DNA of 34,919 bases from Candidatus Aenigmatarchaeota archaeon (lineage in GTDB: Archaea; Aenigmatarchaeota; Aenigmatarchaeia; GW2011-AR5). The position numbers were made by a program, and so were the translations under genes. The DNA lies in assembly GCA_016180925.1 (NCBI GenBank), contig JACPAH010000015.1:1-34919 (forward strand), in the 5' to 3' direction. Every line of letters starts with the position of its first letter. The first letter of the stretch is position 1. The notes beneath the pieces were generated by a model. That model searched no databases. It saw only the letters and a list, made by a program, of their open reading frames with translations, and was not told where the DNA came from. This document shows, in pieces, positions 9,544-19,402 of this stretch.

Positions 9544-9547
9544 GTCA

Positions 9548-9973
9548 TCACTTCGTGGATCTCTGCTTCCTTCCCGTCCGCACCATTTCAAGGGAGAGGT
9601 CGTTCACCTTGAAGACCTTGAACTTCAATCCTGACATGGAGCCGACCGAGCCGCCCTGCGAGCCTCCCATGCCCTCGACGATAACCTGGTCGTGCTCGGA
9701 AATATGACTTATCGCCCCGCTCTTCGGCACGAATGCCGTTACCTGCTTGCCGTTCTTCACCAGCCTGACCCTGACGCACTTTATGAGGCCGGAATGGGGC
9801 TGTTTCTGCTCTATCATCCTCTTTTCAAGGACTATTCCGCGGGCCTGCGGGGCGTTCTCCATCGGGTCCTTCTTCTTCTTCAGTTGCAGGACGCGGGTCC
9901 TGTATTTGGTCTTCTTCCATCTGAACCTTTTCCTGTCCCTGCTCAGCTTTCTAGCACCGAATTCTCCCGTCAT
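9548..9973 (-). CDS. rps12: Ribosomal protein uS12
   Basis: ...DPMENAPQARGIVLEKRMIEQKQPHSGLIKCVRVRLVKNGKQVTAFVPKSGAISHISEHDQVIVEGMGGSQGGSVGSM. Confidence 0.95.
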   Translation of the reverse strand: MTGEFGARKLSRDRKRFRWKKTKYRTRVLQLKKKKDPMENAPQARGIVLEKRMIEQKQPHSGLIKCVRVRLVKNGKQVTAFVPKSGAISHISEHDQVIVEGMGGSQGGSVGSMSGLKFKVFKVNDLSLEMVRTGRKQRSTK

Positions 9974-10027
9974 TGTTATCCTTCTATAAGATGAAAGACA
10001 AAGTATAAAAAGTGTTTTTTGGAAATG

Positions 10028-10429
10028 TCACTTGACCTTGGCCTCGACGCCGAACAGCCGCTTCAGGAAGTGGTTGATTATCCTTATGTAGCTGCCGTTT
10101 TTCCCTATCGCTCTCGGCCTGCTGGCGGGCTTTATCCTCACCTGCACCATGTCGCCGTCCCTCTGCACCTGCTGCACGTCCTGGAACACGTTCCTTATGA
10201 ACTGCTCCATGTCCGGCGAGTACTCTAACACCCGTATCCTCTTCTTGAACGCGCGCTCGGCGTTCTTTATCTTCGCGCCGCCCTTGCCGACCGCGAGGCC
10301 GTACTGGCCCTCGCCTACCACGAAATATATGTCGCCGCTGTCCTCGGCGAAGTCCATTACCGAAGAATTCGTCAGGTTCTGGAACATGTTTATAGACTGT
10401 ATCTGACTGGCGTCCAGGGTAACTTTCAT
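10028..10429 (-). CDS. nusA: NusA-like transcription factor (KH domains)
   Basis: GEGQYGLAVGKGGAKIKNAERAFKKRIRVLEY...RPRAIGKNGSYIRIINHFLKRLFG; position between S12 and L30e. Confidence 0.93.
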   Translation of the reverse strand: MKVTLDASQIQSINMFQNLTNSSVMDFAEDSGDIYFVVGEGQYGLAVGKGGAKIKNAERAFKKRIRVLEYSPDMEQFIRNVFQDVQQVQRDGDMVQVRIKPASRPRAIGKNGSYIRIINHFLKRLFGVEAKVK

Positions 10430-10441
10430 TTTATCACTATG

Positions 10442-10747
10442 CTATTGGTAGCCGACTAGTGCGACCGGGAAGGGCTTCCCTATCTTCGTTCCCAGGTCGG
10501 CCTGGTCTCCGGTGAAGCCGACAATTTCGACGCTGCTCTCGTTGAATTTCGTGGCGTCCTTTATCCTCTTCAGAAGGAAATCCGGGCAGTTGGAGGACAG
10601 GACTACTTTCCTGACTTTCCCGCTGTTTATGGCCTTCACTACTTCCCTCGTTCCTGTCACGGGACTGCCGTCCGGGAGCTTTTCTATCGTTTCCATATAC
10701 CCTTCGCCTCCGGCGAATCGTATTGCCATATTATTTGTATACCCCAT
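10442..10747 (-). CDS. rpl30e: Ribosomal protein L30e
   Basis: GTREVVKAINSGKVRKVVLSSNCPDFLLKRIKDATKF...DLGTKIGKPFPVALVGY. Confidence 0.92.
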   Translation of the reverse strand: MGYTNNMAIRFAGGEGYMETIEKLPDGSPVTGTREVVKAINSGKVRKVVLSSNCPDFLLKRIKDATKFNESSVEIVGFTGDQADLGTKIGKPFPVALVGYQ

Positions 10748-10830
10748 ATCTCCGATAAGCCGTATCCCATTTTATTTTTCACAACCATTCGCCTTCCATA
10801 TAAAGGAACATTGCATATTTTATAAAGGTT

Positions 10831-12563
10831 TTATTTCTTCCTGGCCAGCGCCTTCATCTTTTCCATGTCTATGCCAAGTTTCACCATGCCGGTGCCGACA
10901 GGGGCTATCTGGCCCACTATTATGTTCTCTATTATGCCGTCGAGCCTGTCTGTCTCGCCGGAGAACGAGGCGTTTATCAGGTGCTTCTTCGTCTCCTCGA
11001 AGTTGGCTCTCGCCAGGACGGACGACTTCTTTCCGGAAACGCCGTAGCGTCCTATGTCCTTCACGGTGCCGTCGAAGCTCATCATGTCGGCCAGCAGCAG
11101 GATATGCCTGACGTCCACGTCCAGCCCCTGCTCGCCCAGCGTGTTCAGCGTCTCGCGGAGTATCATGTTCCTCGCGGCCTCTATGCCGAGCACCTCGAGG
11201 ACCTGGTAGATGTCGTTTGTCGTGGTCCTGTGTATGTCGACTCCGTCTATCTGGAACACTTTCTTGAGGTTGCTCCCCGTGGTCTGTATTATCCAGTCCT
11301 CGTTGTCCTTTATGACGACGACGTTGTCTATGCTCTGGATTCCCCTTATATGGAGCCTCATCGCCTTCGTCTTCAGCTTCCTCAGGTTCTTTATGTTCTC
11401 CTTCTTGGGCTTTATTGTTATCTTCCTGCCTCTTGAGCTTATTTCTGCTTCCTTGATGTACTTCTCTATGACCGACTTGGTGATGTCCCTGTCGGACTCG
11501 TTGTCAAGCTCGAGCTCTATCGAGTTCTCCGCCAGGTCTATCGAGTCGGATAGTATTATGTCGGCAATCCTGCTCTCCTTTATCGTGTTCGCTATGTCCC
11601 TCGCCTTCTCCTTCGTGTTGTATTCGGCCTTCAGGTATATTATCATGTTCTTCGCGAAGCTCTTCCTGGTGTCGAATATTTCTATCAGCCGCGGCAGCCC
11701 GTGCGTGACCTTGCTCAGCCTGTCGCTCTGCGATGCCATGGTGTACGAACGCATGCGTGACCTTGCTCAGCCTGTCGCTCTGCGATGCCATGGTGTACGA
11801 ACGCATGGTGTTGTGCACAATCAGTCCTTCTGATGTTGTAAATGTGTGATTTTCATCAACAGTAATATCATAAACATATGGTGCCGATGGCTCTATTTTG
11901 TTGATTTCCGTTATTTCATCCCATAAAATTCCTGACTTTGATATGATTCTTGATAAAAACACGTTATTTCCAGACACCATAGTATTAGTTGCAAATAAGT
12001 CAGATAAATTTTTTATTGCGGGTATTTTGTCCCCGATTTTCAAATCCTTGCCGGCAGTTGGAATTATTTTTCCATTCATTTTGGTTACAAAAGAATGATA
12101 TGCAGTTGCCTTTACACGACGCCCTGACTTTGTTTTCACCTCCAGCAGAAATTCAGGGCTCTTATGTCTGCAAAAAGCTGTAATCCTTTTCCATTCCATT
12201 CGTTCATTTCTATCAAGACTTGGAACCAGAATTTCAGCTTCATCCGGCAGGTTTCTTATTTCATAACTGCCGAATTTTTCGTATCCTTCGTTCATCACGC
12301 TATCTACAATCTCTCCTATTGTAACTGTATAAATTCCTTCTTTGAATTTGACGAGTATTTTTTCGCTGAAATCAGTACACATCTGGGTCGCCGGCTCGGA
12401 AATGCTCTGCGCGGCTATTATGCCTATCGCTTCTCCCGGCTCGTACATGTATTTTATCACGAGCTTCTGCAGGAGCGCGTTTTTCTTCTCTCTGCTTGTC
12501 GCTGAGCTTGTTCTCCTTGCAGTATTTCTCGAAATCCTCCGCCGTCTTCTTTGAAAGCATCAT
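10831..12563 (-). CDS. rpoA2: DNA-directed RNA polymerase subunit A'' with in-frame mini-intein; reading frame broken as assembled (+1 at T5 run 12480-12484; 52-bp duplication at 11703-11806)
   Basis: MMLSKKTAEDFEKYCKENKLSDKQREEK / LLQKLVIKYMYEPGEAIGIIAAQSISEPATQM / intein / TMRSYTMASQSDRLSKVTHGLPRLIEIFDTRKS...PVGTGMVKLGIDMEKMKALARKK. Confidence 0.93.
11703..11806. repeat. Exact tandem direct duplication, 2 x 52 bp, inside rpoA2
   Basis: GCGTGACCTTGCTCAGCCTGTCGCTCTGCGATGCCATGGTGTACGAACGCAT occurs at 11703-11754 and 11755-11806 without mismatch. Confidence 0.98.
11810..12379 (-). mobile_element. Mini-intein (~190 aa) in RNAP A'', no homing endonuclease domain apparent
   Basis: Starts CTDFSEKILVKFKEG (Cys1, block A), GRRVKATAYHSFVT (block B TxxH), YVYDITVDENHTFTTSEGLIVHN (blocks F/G ending His-Asn) followed by Thr+1; no LAGLIDADG motif between B and F. 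Confidence 0.92.
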
Positions 12564-15037
12564 CCCAATATCCTCTCCATGTTGACCTTTCCGCCGTCGC
12601 TCTTGGCCGGGTCCACGCCGTCCTCGCCGGCGACGAACTGGATTATGTGGTTCTTGCTGTCGCGAACCGTGCCGTCGTATTCCACCCTGAGGTCCTGCAG
12701 CGCCGAGACAAGGCGCCTCTCCATGTAGCCCGAGTGCCTTGTATGGAGTGATTTGTCCATGAGATTTTCCCTTGAGTTCATGGCGTCAAAGAAAAACTCA
12801 AACGGGTCGAGGCCGACCTTGTATCCGTGGCTGACGAAGCCCTTTGCCTTGAGGCTCATCTCCCCGGGCTTGAACGCCGATATAGTCCTGTTCACGTATC
12901 CCCTGTTTATCCTCTCCCCGCCAAGCGTTTCCTGCCCGACGAATCCGCATATTTGCGTCAGGTTGACGAAGCTTCCCCTCGCCCCCGTCCTGGCCATGAT
13001 GACGGCCGAGTTCCACGGAAGGTCGCCTTTTATTATCTCGTTCGCCTGGTTCGAGGCCGAGCCGCCGAGCTGGAGTATCCTGTTCTCGAGGACCATCTCG
13101 GGCGTCATCCCCGGCACCTTCTCCGTGCGCCCCGCGTTGTAGTCCTTTATGAGCTTCTCCGCTGTCTCCTCATATTCCTCGAGTATCTTCTCTATCCTCT
13201 TGGACGCCTTGTGGCTTATGTCCTCGTCGCTGATGGATATGCTGAATCCCTTGCGCGTTATCACTTCCAGCGCCAGCCTCGATATGCTGTCGATGAATTT
13301 CCTCGTGGTCTCGTGGTCGTATTTCCTCTCTATGACGTCTATGAGCTTCCCCTTCTTCTCGCCAAGGGACCTGTCGTCTATGACGCCCTTCTTCAGGACG
13401 CCGTTCTTTATTACGACTTCCTCGCCTGACGACGACTTGTATTCCACGCTGAGGTCCTTCGGGAGTATCATGCTGAATATCTCCTTGCCCGTATACTCCT
13501 CCTTCGCCTCGAAATCTTCTATGCCTATCGAGAACAGGAGGTCAGCGGCTTCCTGCTTCGTGAACCTGGCGTCGTCCTTCGTGAGGAGCCATGCGCCTGT
13601 TATGTGGTCGTGCTTTCCGGCTATCACAGGCAGTCCGTATCTCGGCGACCTTATGTGCTTCTCCACGCTCATGAGCATCCTCGCCTCGGTCTGGGCTTCC
13701 ACCGTCTGCGGGACGTGTATGTTCATCTCGTCCCCGTCGAAGTCGGCGTTGTATGGTATCGTCACCGCCAGGTTGAGGCGGAGCGTCCTGAACGGCATGA
13801 CCCTGACGCGGTGGGCCATCATGCTCATCCTGTGCAGGGAAGGCTGCCTGTTCATCACGACTATGTCGCCGTCCTTGAGATGCCTCTCGACCATGTACCC
13901 GACGTCTATCTCGTTGGATATGTCCTTCTTGTTTTCGTCCGTTATCTTCTTCCTGACATTGTCCATCCTGACGACGTAGTTCGCGCCGGGATATGCGGCG
14001 CTTCCGTTGAGTATGAGGCTCTTCATGAGCTCGATGTTGCTCTTGTTCACCTTTTCGGATACCGTGAGTTCCCTCGCGATTTCGAGCGGCACCCCTATCT
14101 CGTTGATTGATATCTGGGAGTCGGGCGTTATGACGGTACGCGCCGAGAAGTTGACCCTCTTGCCCGAGAGGTTGCCGCGGAACCTGCCTTCCTTCTTGCT
14201 CAGCCTCTGCATGAGCGTCTTTAGCGCGCGGCCGGACCTGTGCCTTGCCGGCGGCAGGGTCGATATCTCGTTGCTCATCAGAGTCGAGATGTGGTACTGG
14301 AGAAGCTCCCATATGTCCGCTATTATGAAGTCGGGCGCGCCTATCTCCAGGTTCTTCCTCAGCCTTTCGTTTATCCTGACTATGTCCACGAGCTTGTGCG
14401 TGAGGTCGTCCTCGCTGCGCTCCCCGGTCTCGAGCGTTATCGACGGCCTCACGGTCACGGGCGGTATCGGGAGTATCGTCAGCACGAACCATTCCGGCCT
14501 GCCGCCCTTTATCTTCAGGAGCTTCACGTCGTCGTCGCTTATCTTCTCGAGGCGCTGCCTGACTTCCTCGCTCGTGAGCTCGTTCTTGCCCTCCCTGAAG
14601 GACGTGGGCTTCTGGTATTCCATCTCCTTCTGCTTGGCCTTGCAGTGGGGGCATGTCATCTTCCTTTTCTTGTATATCAGTGCCAGGGGATTGCTCATCT
14701 TCTTCACGTCCTCCTCGTTCGCGAGGGGCCTTGAGCATTCCCTGCATGTTGACATGAGTATGAGATAAATTTTCTTCCCGTACAGCGGGTGGACGACGGG
14801 TTTCACGAGCTCCAGATACCCGAAATGGCCCAGGCACTGGCCGATGGTGCCGCCGCATGTCCTGCACCTCAGTCCCGGGTCCACCACGCCGAGGTGGAGG
14901 TCCGCGAGCCCGTTGTCTATCGGATAGCCGTCCGGGTCGTAGAGCTCCGCGTGCTCTATCTTCACCATTGACATCTCCTTTATTATCTTGGGCGACAGGA
15001 ACCCGAAGCCTATGGATTTTATGTTAGTCATGAGCAT
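12560..15037 (-). CDS. rpoA1: DNA-directed RNA polymerase subunit A'
   Basis: MLMTNIKSIGFGFLSPKIIKEMSMVKIEHAELYDPDGYPIDNGLADLHLGVVDPGLRCRTCGG...NADFDGDEMNIHVPQ catalytic motif; start overlaps the rpoB stop (TGATG). Confidence 0.97.
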   Translation of the reverse strand: MLMTNIKSIGFGFLSPKIIKEMSMVKIEHAELYDPDGYPIDNGLADLHLGVVDPGLRCRTCGGTIGQCLGHFGYLELVKPVVHPLYGKKIYLILMSTCRECSRPLANEEDVKKMSNPLALIYKKRKMTCPHCKAKQKEMEYQKPTSFREGKNELTSEEVRQRLEKISDDDVKLLKIKGGRPEWFVLTILPIPPVTVRPSITLETGERSEDDLTHKLVDIVRINERLRKNLEIGAPDFIIADIWELLQYHISTLMSNEISTLPPARHRSGRALKTLMQRLSKKEGRFRGNLSGKRVNFSARTVITPDSQISINEIGVPLEIARELTVSEKVNKSNIELMKSLILNGSAAYPGANYVVRMDNVRKKITDENKKDISNEIDVGYMVERHLKDGDIVVMNRQPSLHRMSMMAHRVRVMPFRTLRLNLAVTIPYNADFDGDEMNIHVPQTVEAQTEARMLMSVEKHIRSPRYGLPVIAGKHDHITGAWLLTKDDARFTKQEAADLLFSIGIEDFEAKEEYTGKEIFSMILPKDLSVEYKSSSGEEVVIKNGVLKKGVIDDRSLGEKKGKLIDVIERKYDHETTRKFIDSISRLALEVITRKGFSISISDEDISHKASKRIEKILEEYEETAEKLIKDYNAGRTEKVPGMTPEMVLENRILQLGGSASNQANEIIKGDLPWNSAVIMARTGARGSFVNLTQICGFVGQETLGGERINRGYVNRTISAFKPGEMSLKAKGFVSHGYKVGLDPFEFFFDAMNSRENLMDKSLHTRHSGYMERRLVSALQDLRVEYDGTVRDSKNHIIQFVAGEDGVDPAKSDGGKVNMERILG

Positions 15038-18000
15038 CACTCTTCCGAATTTATCCTCGGATATATGCCTAAGCATTTCAGCTCGTCGAGCATGAGCTTG
15101 AATGCGTAAGACATCTCGACATCCGTTATCTTGCTCTTCTTGCACACCGCGCAGTATTTCTTCCCCTTGATATGGTCTTCCACCGCCACAAGCCCGCACT
15201 GCTTGCATACCGGTATCGTGTACTTGTCTGAGCTGAACCTCTCCTTCAGGAGGAGCGCAGCTCCGTGTGCTATTAAACAGTCCTTCTCCATTTCCCCCAG
15301 CCTCAGCCCGCCCTGCTTTGCGCGGCCCGCGGTGGGCTGCTTCGTCAGCAGCGTAACGGGCCCTCTTGCCCTTGCCTGGAGCTTGTTGGCGACCATGTGA
15401 TGCAGCTTCTGGTAGTAGCACGGCCCGACGAGTATGCGGCCTTCGAGCTTCTTCCCTGTCACGCCGTGGTACATCGGTTCCTTGGCATCGTCCCTGAATC
15501 CCATGCCGGTGAGGGCCTTCCTCATTGACTCCTCGCTCACGGCCTCGTCGCTGTTGAACGCCGACGCGTCTATTCTTGCTCCTGTGAGCGCCGACACCTT
15601 GGCGGCTATAATCTCCAGGAGCTGCCCTATGGTCATCCTGGACGGTATTGCGTGCGGATTGACTATGATGTCCGGTATCACGCCGTTCTCCGTGAAAGGC
15701 ATGTCCTCCTCCGGGATTATAAGCGATATGACGCCCTTCTGGCCGTGCCTGCTGGTGAACTTGTCCCCGAGCTCCGGTATCCTCTCTGTCCTGACGTTTA
15801 TCTTCACGAGCTTGTTGCCGTTTATTGTTTCGCTCACGATGACGTTGTCGACTATCCCTTCCTCGCCGTATCTTATGATTTCCGACGTTTCCCGCCTGTT
15901 CTCCGTTTCCGACATGAAGCTTTCAACAGGGCCAAAAAAGCGAAGCGGCGATACCTTGCCCACTATGACGTCGCCCGCTGCAACCTCTATTTCCCTGTTT
16001 ATCACGCCGTCCTGGTCCAGGCTGGCGTATGACTCCTCTGTCTTGTATCCGTTGACGCTCTTGTCCGGTATCTTTATCTCGTCCTTCTCTATGCCCCAGT
16101 ATTTTTTCTCCTCGGTGACATAGCTCCTGAAGAAATAAGACCTTCCGAATCCCCTCTCTATGGAGGCCTTGTTGAATACTATCCCGTCTTCCATGTTGTA
16201 CCCCTTGTAGCTCATCATCGCTATTACTATGTTCTGCCCCTGGGGATGCTCGTCAAGGTTGACCTGGTCCGTCACTGCTGTCGTGACCAGCGGTATCTGC
16301 GAATATGCAAGTATGTCGGATTTCGTGTCGGTCCTCATGAGGTAGTTTGTCGCGAATATTCCGAGGGCCTGCCCGAACATCTTGGCGCCGAAATTCACCC
16401 TGTCACCCCTGTCGTGGGTCGGGAAAGGAACGAGCGATGCGGAAAGCCCGAGGATTATGCCGTCGTTTATTTCCATGTGGCTCCTGTCATTGTCCATGTA
16501 GTTCCTGTTCAGCGCCACGTATGAATTGTTCTCCTCCTCGGCGTCCAGATATTCGATAATGCCGTTCTTTATCAGCTCGTTCCATGATATTTCACCTTTC
16601 TTCAGCTTTTCCATATGCTCTCCGGTGAGCCTGGGCTTTCCGTTCTCCGCTATTATAAGGGGCCTCTGCAGCCTCCCGGAATCGGTGTTTATGTGGACTT
16701 CCTCGAACTCCGGAACGAAGGACACGTTTATCCCCGAATCCAGGGCGCCTGACCTTCTTTTGTCGCGGAGCTTCTGCACGAACTTTTCCGGCTGGTCCGT
16801 CATGCATAGTATCTTCCCGTCGAGAAGCACGACATGCTTGCCTTCCGTGATGCCCTTCATGTCTATCGGCATCTCCTTCTTTGCCATGTCAAGTATCGGC
16901 TCTTTTTCCTTCTCTGTCGAGGTGTCCGATATCATGGCCATTATCGCGAGGTATTTCCTCAGGCCTATGTTCACCCCTTCAGGCGTCTCCTCCGCGCACA
17001 GCCTTCCCCAGTGCGTCCCGTGCAGCGCCCTGGCCTCGAAGTGCTCTTGCGAAGACGAAAGGGGCGATATCACGTTCCTCAGATGCGCTATGGTCCTTAC
17101 GAAGTTCGTCCTTTCGAGGCGCTGGCAGACGCCTGTCCTTCCGCCTATCCACTGCCCTGTCGCCATGTGCGAGACTATCCTCTTCGTCAGGTAGTCGCTC
17201 TCAACTATGGACTTTATCGAGGGCATCTTGCCCCTCTTGACGAGCTTCTGGTATGAGTATACTATCCTCGAGACGAGGCCGTATTTCCCGAGCAGGACCG
17301 ACCTGAAGAGTATTTCCATGAAGTCGCCGACCATCCTGAGCCTCTTGTTGGAGTAGTGGTCTATGTCCTGTTCGGCGGCCTTCTTCATGCCCACCTTCAG
17401 TATCTTCTTCACTATCTTTGACAGGTAGATGGCCTTGTCCATCCTAGCCTTCTTATCCTGGCCGAGGTGCGGCAGAAGGTACTTGTCCAGTACGTCGTTG
17501 ACGCGCTTGTCGCTGTATTCCTTCTGGGTTATCTTCATCTTCTTGCTGATATAGTCCTTGCCCTCGTCGACCGTCTTGACGTCGGACTCGTAAATGTTGA
17601 AGTATATCTCCTGCATCTCGTCCCTTTCGCTGGTTATGGCCTCTATTACCTCCTTGTCGGTCTCCATTCCCAGCGCCCTCAGGAGGACAACTGCGGGCAG
17701 CTTCTTCACGTTCGCGAACGATATGGTTATTATGCCGTTCTTTCTCTCTATGAGGTGCCTCTGCACGAAGCCCGACGCCTCGGAGTTTATCCTGGCGCTT
17801 TCGCCGTCCTTCTTCACCTCTATTATGGGCCTGTTCGAGAGGACCTCCTCCACCATGACTATGACCCTCTCCGTGCCGTTGATTATGAAATAGCCGCCGG
17901 GATCCCTCGCGTCCTCCCCGCTGTTCACGAGCTCCTCCTCGCTGAGTCCGCTCAGCGTGCACATCTTGGACTTCAGCATTATAGGCAGGTCCCCGAGCTT

Positions 18001-18333
18001 CACTTCCTGGGGCTCCTGCTTCACGCCGTTTATGATGGGTATCATCTCGACGTATATTGGGGAAGAATAAGTCAGGTCTCGTATCCTCGCCTCGAAGGGG
18101 GTGATGGTGCGGGTGGCGCCGTCGGCCTCCTTGACGCACGGCTGGGGTATCCTGACCTTTCCGAGCTGTATCTTGAACTCGGCGAGCTCGGGCGTCTCGA
18201 GCTGTATCTCGCCTATCTCGTTTATTATCTTCTGGACGCGGAAATCAACGAATTCGTTGAACGACTTTATCTGGTGGTCTATGAATCCGACGGAATCCTT
18301 GAAAGACTTAAGCAGTGTTTTGTACTCCTCCAT
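15037..18333 (-). CDS. rpoB: DNA-directed RNA polymerase subunit B (unsplit)
   Basis: 1098-aa ORF; ...SSSQEHFEARALHGTHWGRLCAEETPEGVNIGLRKYLA...GQKGVISLIIPEEDMPFTENGVIPDIIVNPHAIPSRMTIGQLLE. Confidence 0.97.
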   Translation of the reverse strand: MEEYKTLLKSFKDSVGFIDHQIKSFNEFVDFRVQKIINEIGEIQLETPELAEFKIQLGKVRIPQPCVKEADGATRTITPFEARIRDLTYSSPIYVEMIPIINGVKQEPQEVKLGDLPIMLKSKMCTLSGLSEEELVNSGEDARDPGGYFIINGTERVIVMVEEVLSNRPIIEVKKDGESARINSEASGFVQRHLIERKNGIITISFANVKKLPAVVLLRALGMETDKEVIEAITSERDEMQEIYFNIYESDVKTVDEGKDYISKKMKITQKEYSDKRVNDVLDKYLLPHLGQDKKARMDKAIYLSKIVKKILKVGMKKAAEQDIDHYSNKRLRMVGDFMEILFRSVLLGKYGLVSRIVYSYQKLVKRGKMPSIKSIVESDYLTKRIVSHMATGQWIGGRTGVCQRLERTNFVRTIAHLRNVISPLSSSQEHFEARALHGTHWGRLCAEETPEGVNIGLRKYLAIMAMISDTSTEKEKEPILDMAKKEMPIDMKGITEGKHVVLLDGKILCMTDQPEKFVQKLRDKRRSGALDSGINVSFVPEFEEVHINTDSGRLQRPLIIAENGKPRLTGEHMEKLKKGEISWNELIKNGIIEYLDAEEENNSYVALNRNYMDNDRSHMEINDGIILGLSASLVPFPTHDRGDRVNFGAKMFGQALGIFATNYLMRTDTKSDILAYSQIPLVTTAVTDQVNLDEHPQGQNIVIAMMSYKGYNMEDGIVFNKASIERGFGRSYFFRSYVTEEKKYWGIEKDEIKIPDKSVNGYKTEESYASLDQDGVINREIEVAAGDVIVGKVSPLRFFGPVESFMSETENRRETSEIIRYGEEGIVDNVIVSETINGNKLVKINVRTERIPELGDKFTSRHGQKGVISLIIPEEDMPFTENGVIPDIIVNPHAIPSRMTIGQLLEIIAAKVSALTGARIDASAFNSDEAVSEESMRKALTGMGFRDDAKEPMYHGVTGKKLEGRILVGPCYYQKLHHMVANKLQARARGPVTLLTKQPTAGRAKQGGLRLGEMEKDCLIAHGAALLLKERFSSDKYTIPVCKQCGLVAVEDHIKGKKYCAVCKKSKITDVEMSYAFKLMLDELKCLGIYPRINSEE

Positions 18334-18452
18334 TTCTTCACCAGCCGACGGACAGACCTTTATGTAGCACTTATAATTTTAAAAAGTGGGCGCGACAATC
18401 TTTATTCTAATATAACAAAAGCTTAAAAGGCTTGTGAGTGGGAAAATCCGGC

Positions 18453-18716
18453 TCAGACGACGACCCTGTAGTAGATGTATTCGCCGGCAACCATCGAGTT
18501 CCTCGTTATCTTCAGGATGTCGCCCTTCTTCGCGCCTATCGCTTCCACTGCCGGGTCGTCTTCCTTTATCCTCGGGAGCTGCTTCGGCGTTATGTTGAGC
18601 CTTTTCAGCAGCTCGGCCTTTTCGTCGGCCGAGAGCGTGGCGTGCTTCGGCACCAGGACGCTCTCGAAGATGTTTATGTGCTTCTTCTCTTCCTTCTCTT
18701 TCGTCTTGGCTGCCAT
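18453..18716 (-). CDS. rpoH: DNA-directed RNA polymerase subunit H
   Basis: INIFESVLVPKHATLSADEKAELLKRLNITPKQLPRIKEDDPAVEAIGAKKGDILKITRNS. Confidence 0.95.
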   Translation of the reverse strand: MAAKTKEKEEKKHINIFESVLVPKHATLSADEKAELLKRLNITPKQLPRIKEDDPAVEAIGAKKGDILKITRNSMVAGEYIYYRVVV

Positions 18717-18860
18717 GATTATCTACATTATGTAACGAATGTTACTTTATAAATCCATCGTTTCTTGGGCGGCGGATTTGTGTGTGAAAACCAGGGGTTT
18801 TCAGCATCTCAAAAAGCCTTGCTTTTTGCAGATGTGTAAAAAATCTGGGAATTTTTGCAT

Positions 18861-19352
18861 TTATAAAACGTTGTTTTTGGGGAAAACAGCCTCATATCCG
18901 TAGCCCGGATGCTCTATGATAAATGCCTTGAACAAATCCTTGACCCTTCTTTCCAATTCCTCAAACTGCCCCGCATATAAATCTGCATGATGCCCAACAG
19001 CAGGATTAATCTGCGTTCGGTCGCCGACCTTGATGCAATTCATTCCCTGCTTTCTTATTACATCTAAAAATTCATCTTCCCAATTGGCATTTCTCGGAAT
19101 TTGTGAATTAAAATCGCGGGCAGATACAGAGTAGTCTGTTTGACCTTTTGTGCGATATTGTACACCGTCGCGGTCTTCATCTCTGACAAAGCCTAATACC
19201 TCATAACCTGCTCCAACACAGATGTCGACAAGTGCAAAAACTCTGTAAAATTCATCTCGTTTTATATCGACGCCATAAACAGCAAAAGCAGGCCTTAACC
19301 CGTCTTCAAATTCTACTTTATATTCAAAATTATTATCTTGTCTTGCAACCAT
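18861..19352 (-). CDS. Hypothetical protein
   Basis: 163-aa ORF MVARQDNNFEYKVEFEDGLRPAFAVYGVDIKRDEFYRVFALVDICVGAG...; no recognised family. Confidence 0.55.
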   Translation of the reverse strand: MVARQDNNFEYKVEFEDGLRPAFAVYGVDIKRDEFYRVFALVDICVGAGYEVLGFVRDEDRDGVQYRTKGQTDYSVSARDFNSQIPRNANWEDEFLDVIRKQGMNCIKVGDRTQINPAVGHHADLYAGQFEELERRVKDLFKAFIIEHPGYGYEAVFPKNNVL

Positions 19353-19402
19353 ATATTTTCGCCGTCTACAATTTTTCTCAAAAAGGATTTAAATGTAAAA
19401 CC

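Noticed and set aside
11703-11806. Interpreting the 52-bp duplication as a spliced intron
   Set aside because: Exact tandem copy of coding sequence with no bulge-helix-bulge fold; duplication or assembly artefact is simpler.
12480-12484. Programmed +1 frameshift in rpoA2
   Set aside because: Located in an A5 homopolymer, with another frame break downstream and a similar homopolymer slip at 19737; sequencing error is more likely.
15038-15421. ORF-track N-terminal extension of rpoA1 (MLLPEAASHGRQQAPGK...)
   Set aside because: It lies in an alternate frame of the rpoB 3' end; the real start overlaps the rpoB stop codon (TGATG) and begins MLMTNIKSIGFGFL.
13542-18426. Several 200-440 aa ORFs in alternative frames or antisense to rpoA1/rpoB (e.g. 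13542-14867, 17467-18426)
   Set aside because: Low-complexity Arg/Gly/Pro- or Leu/Tyr-rich translations shadowing the RNAP genes; no independent coding evidence.
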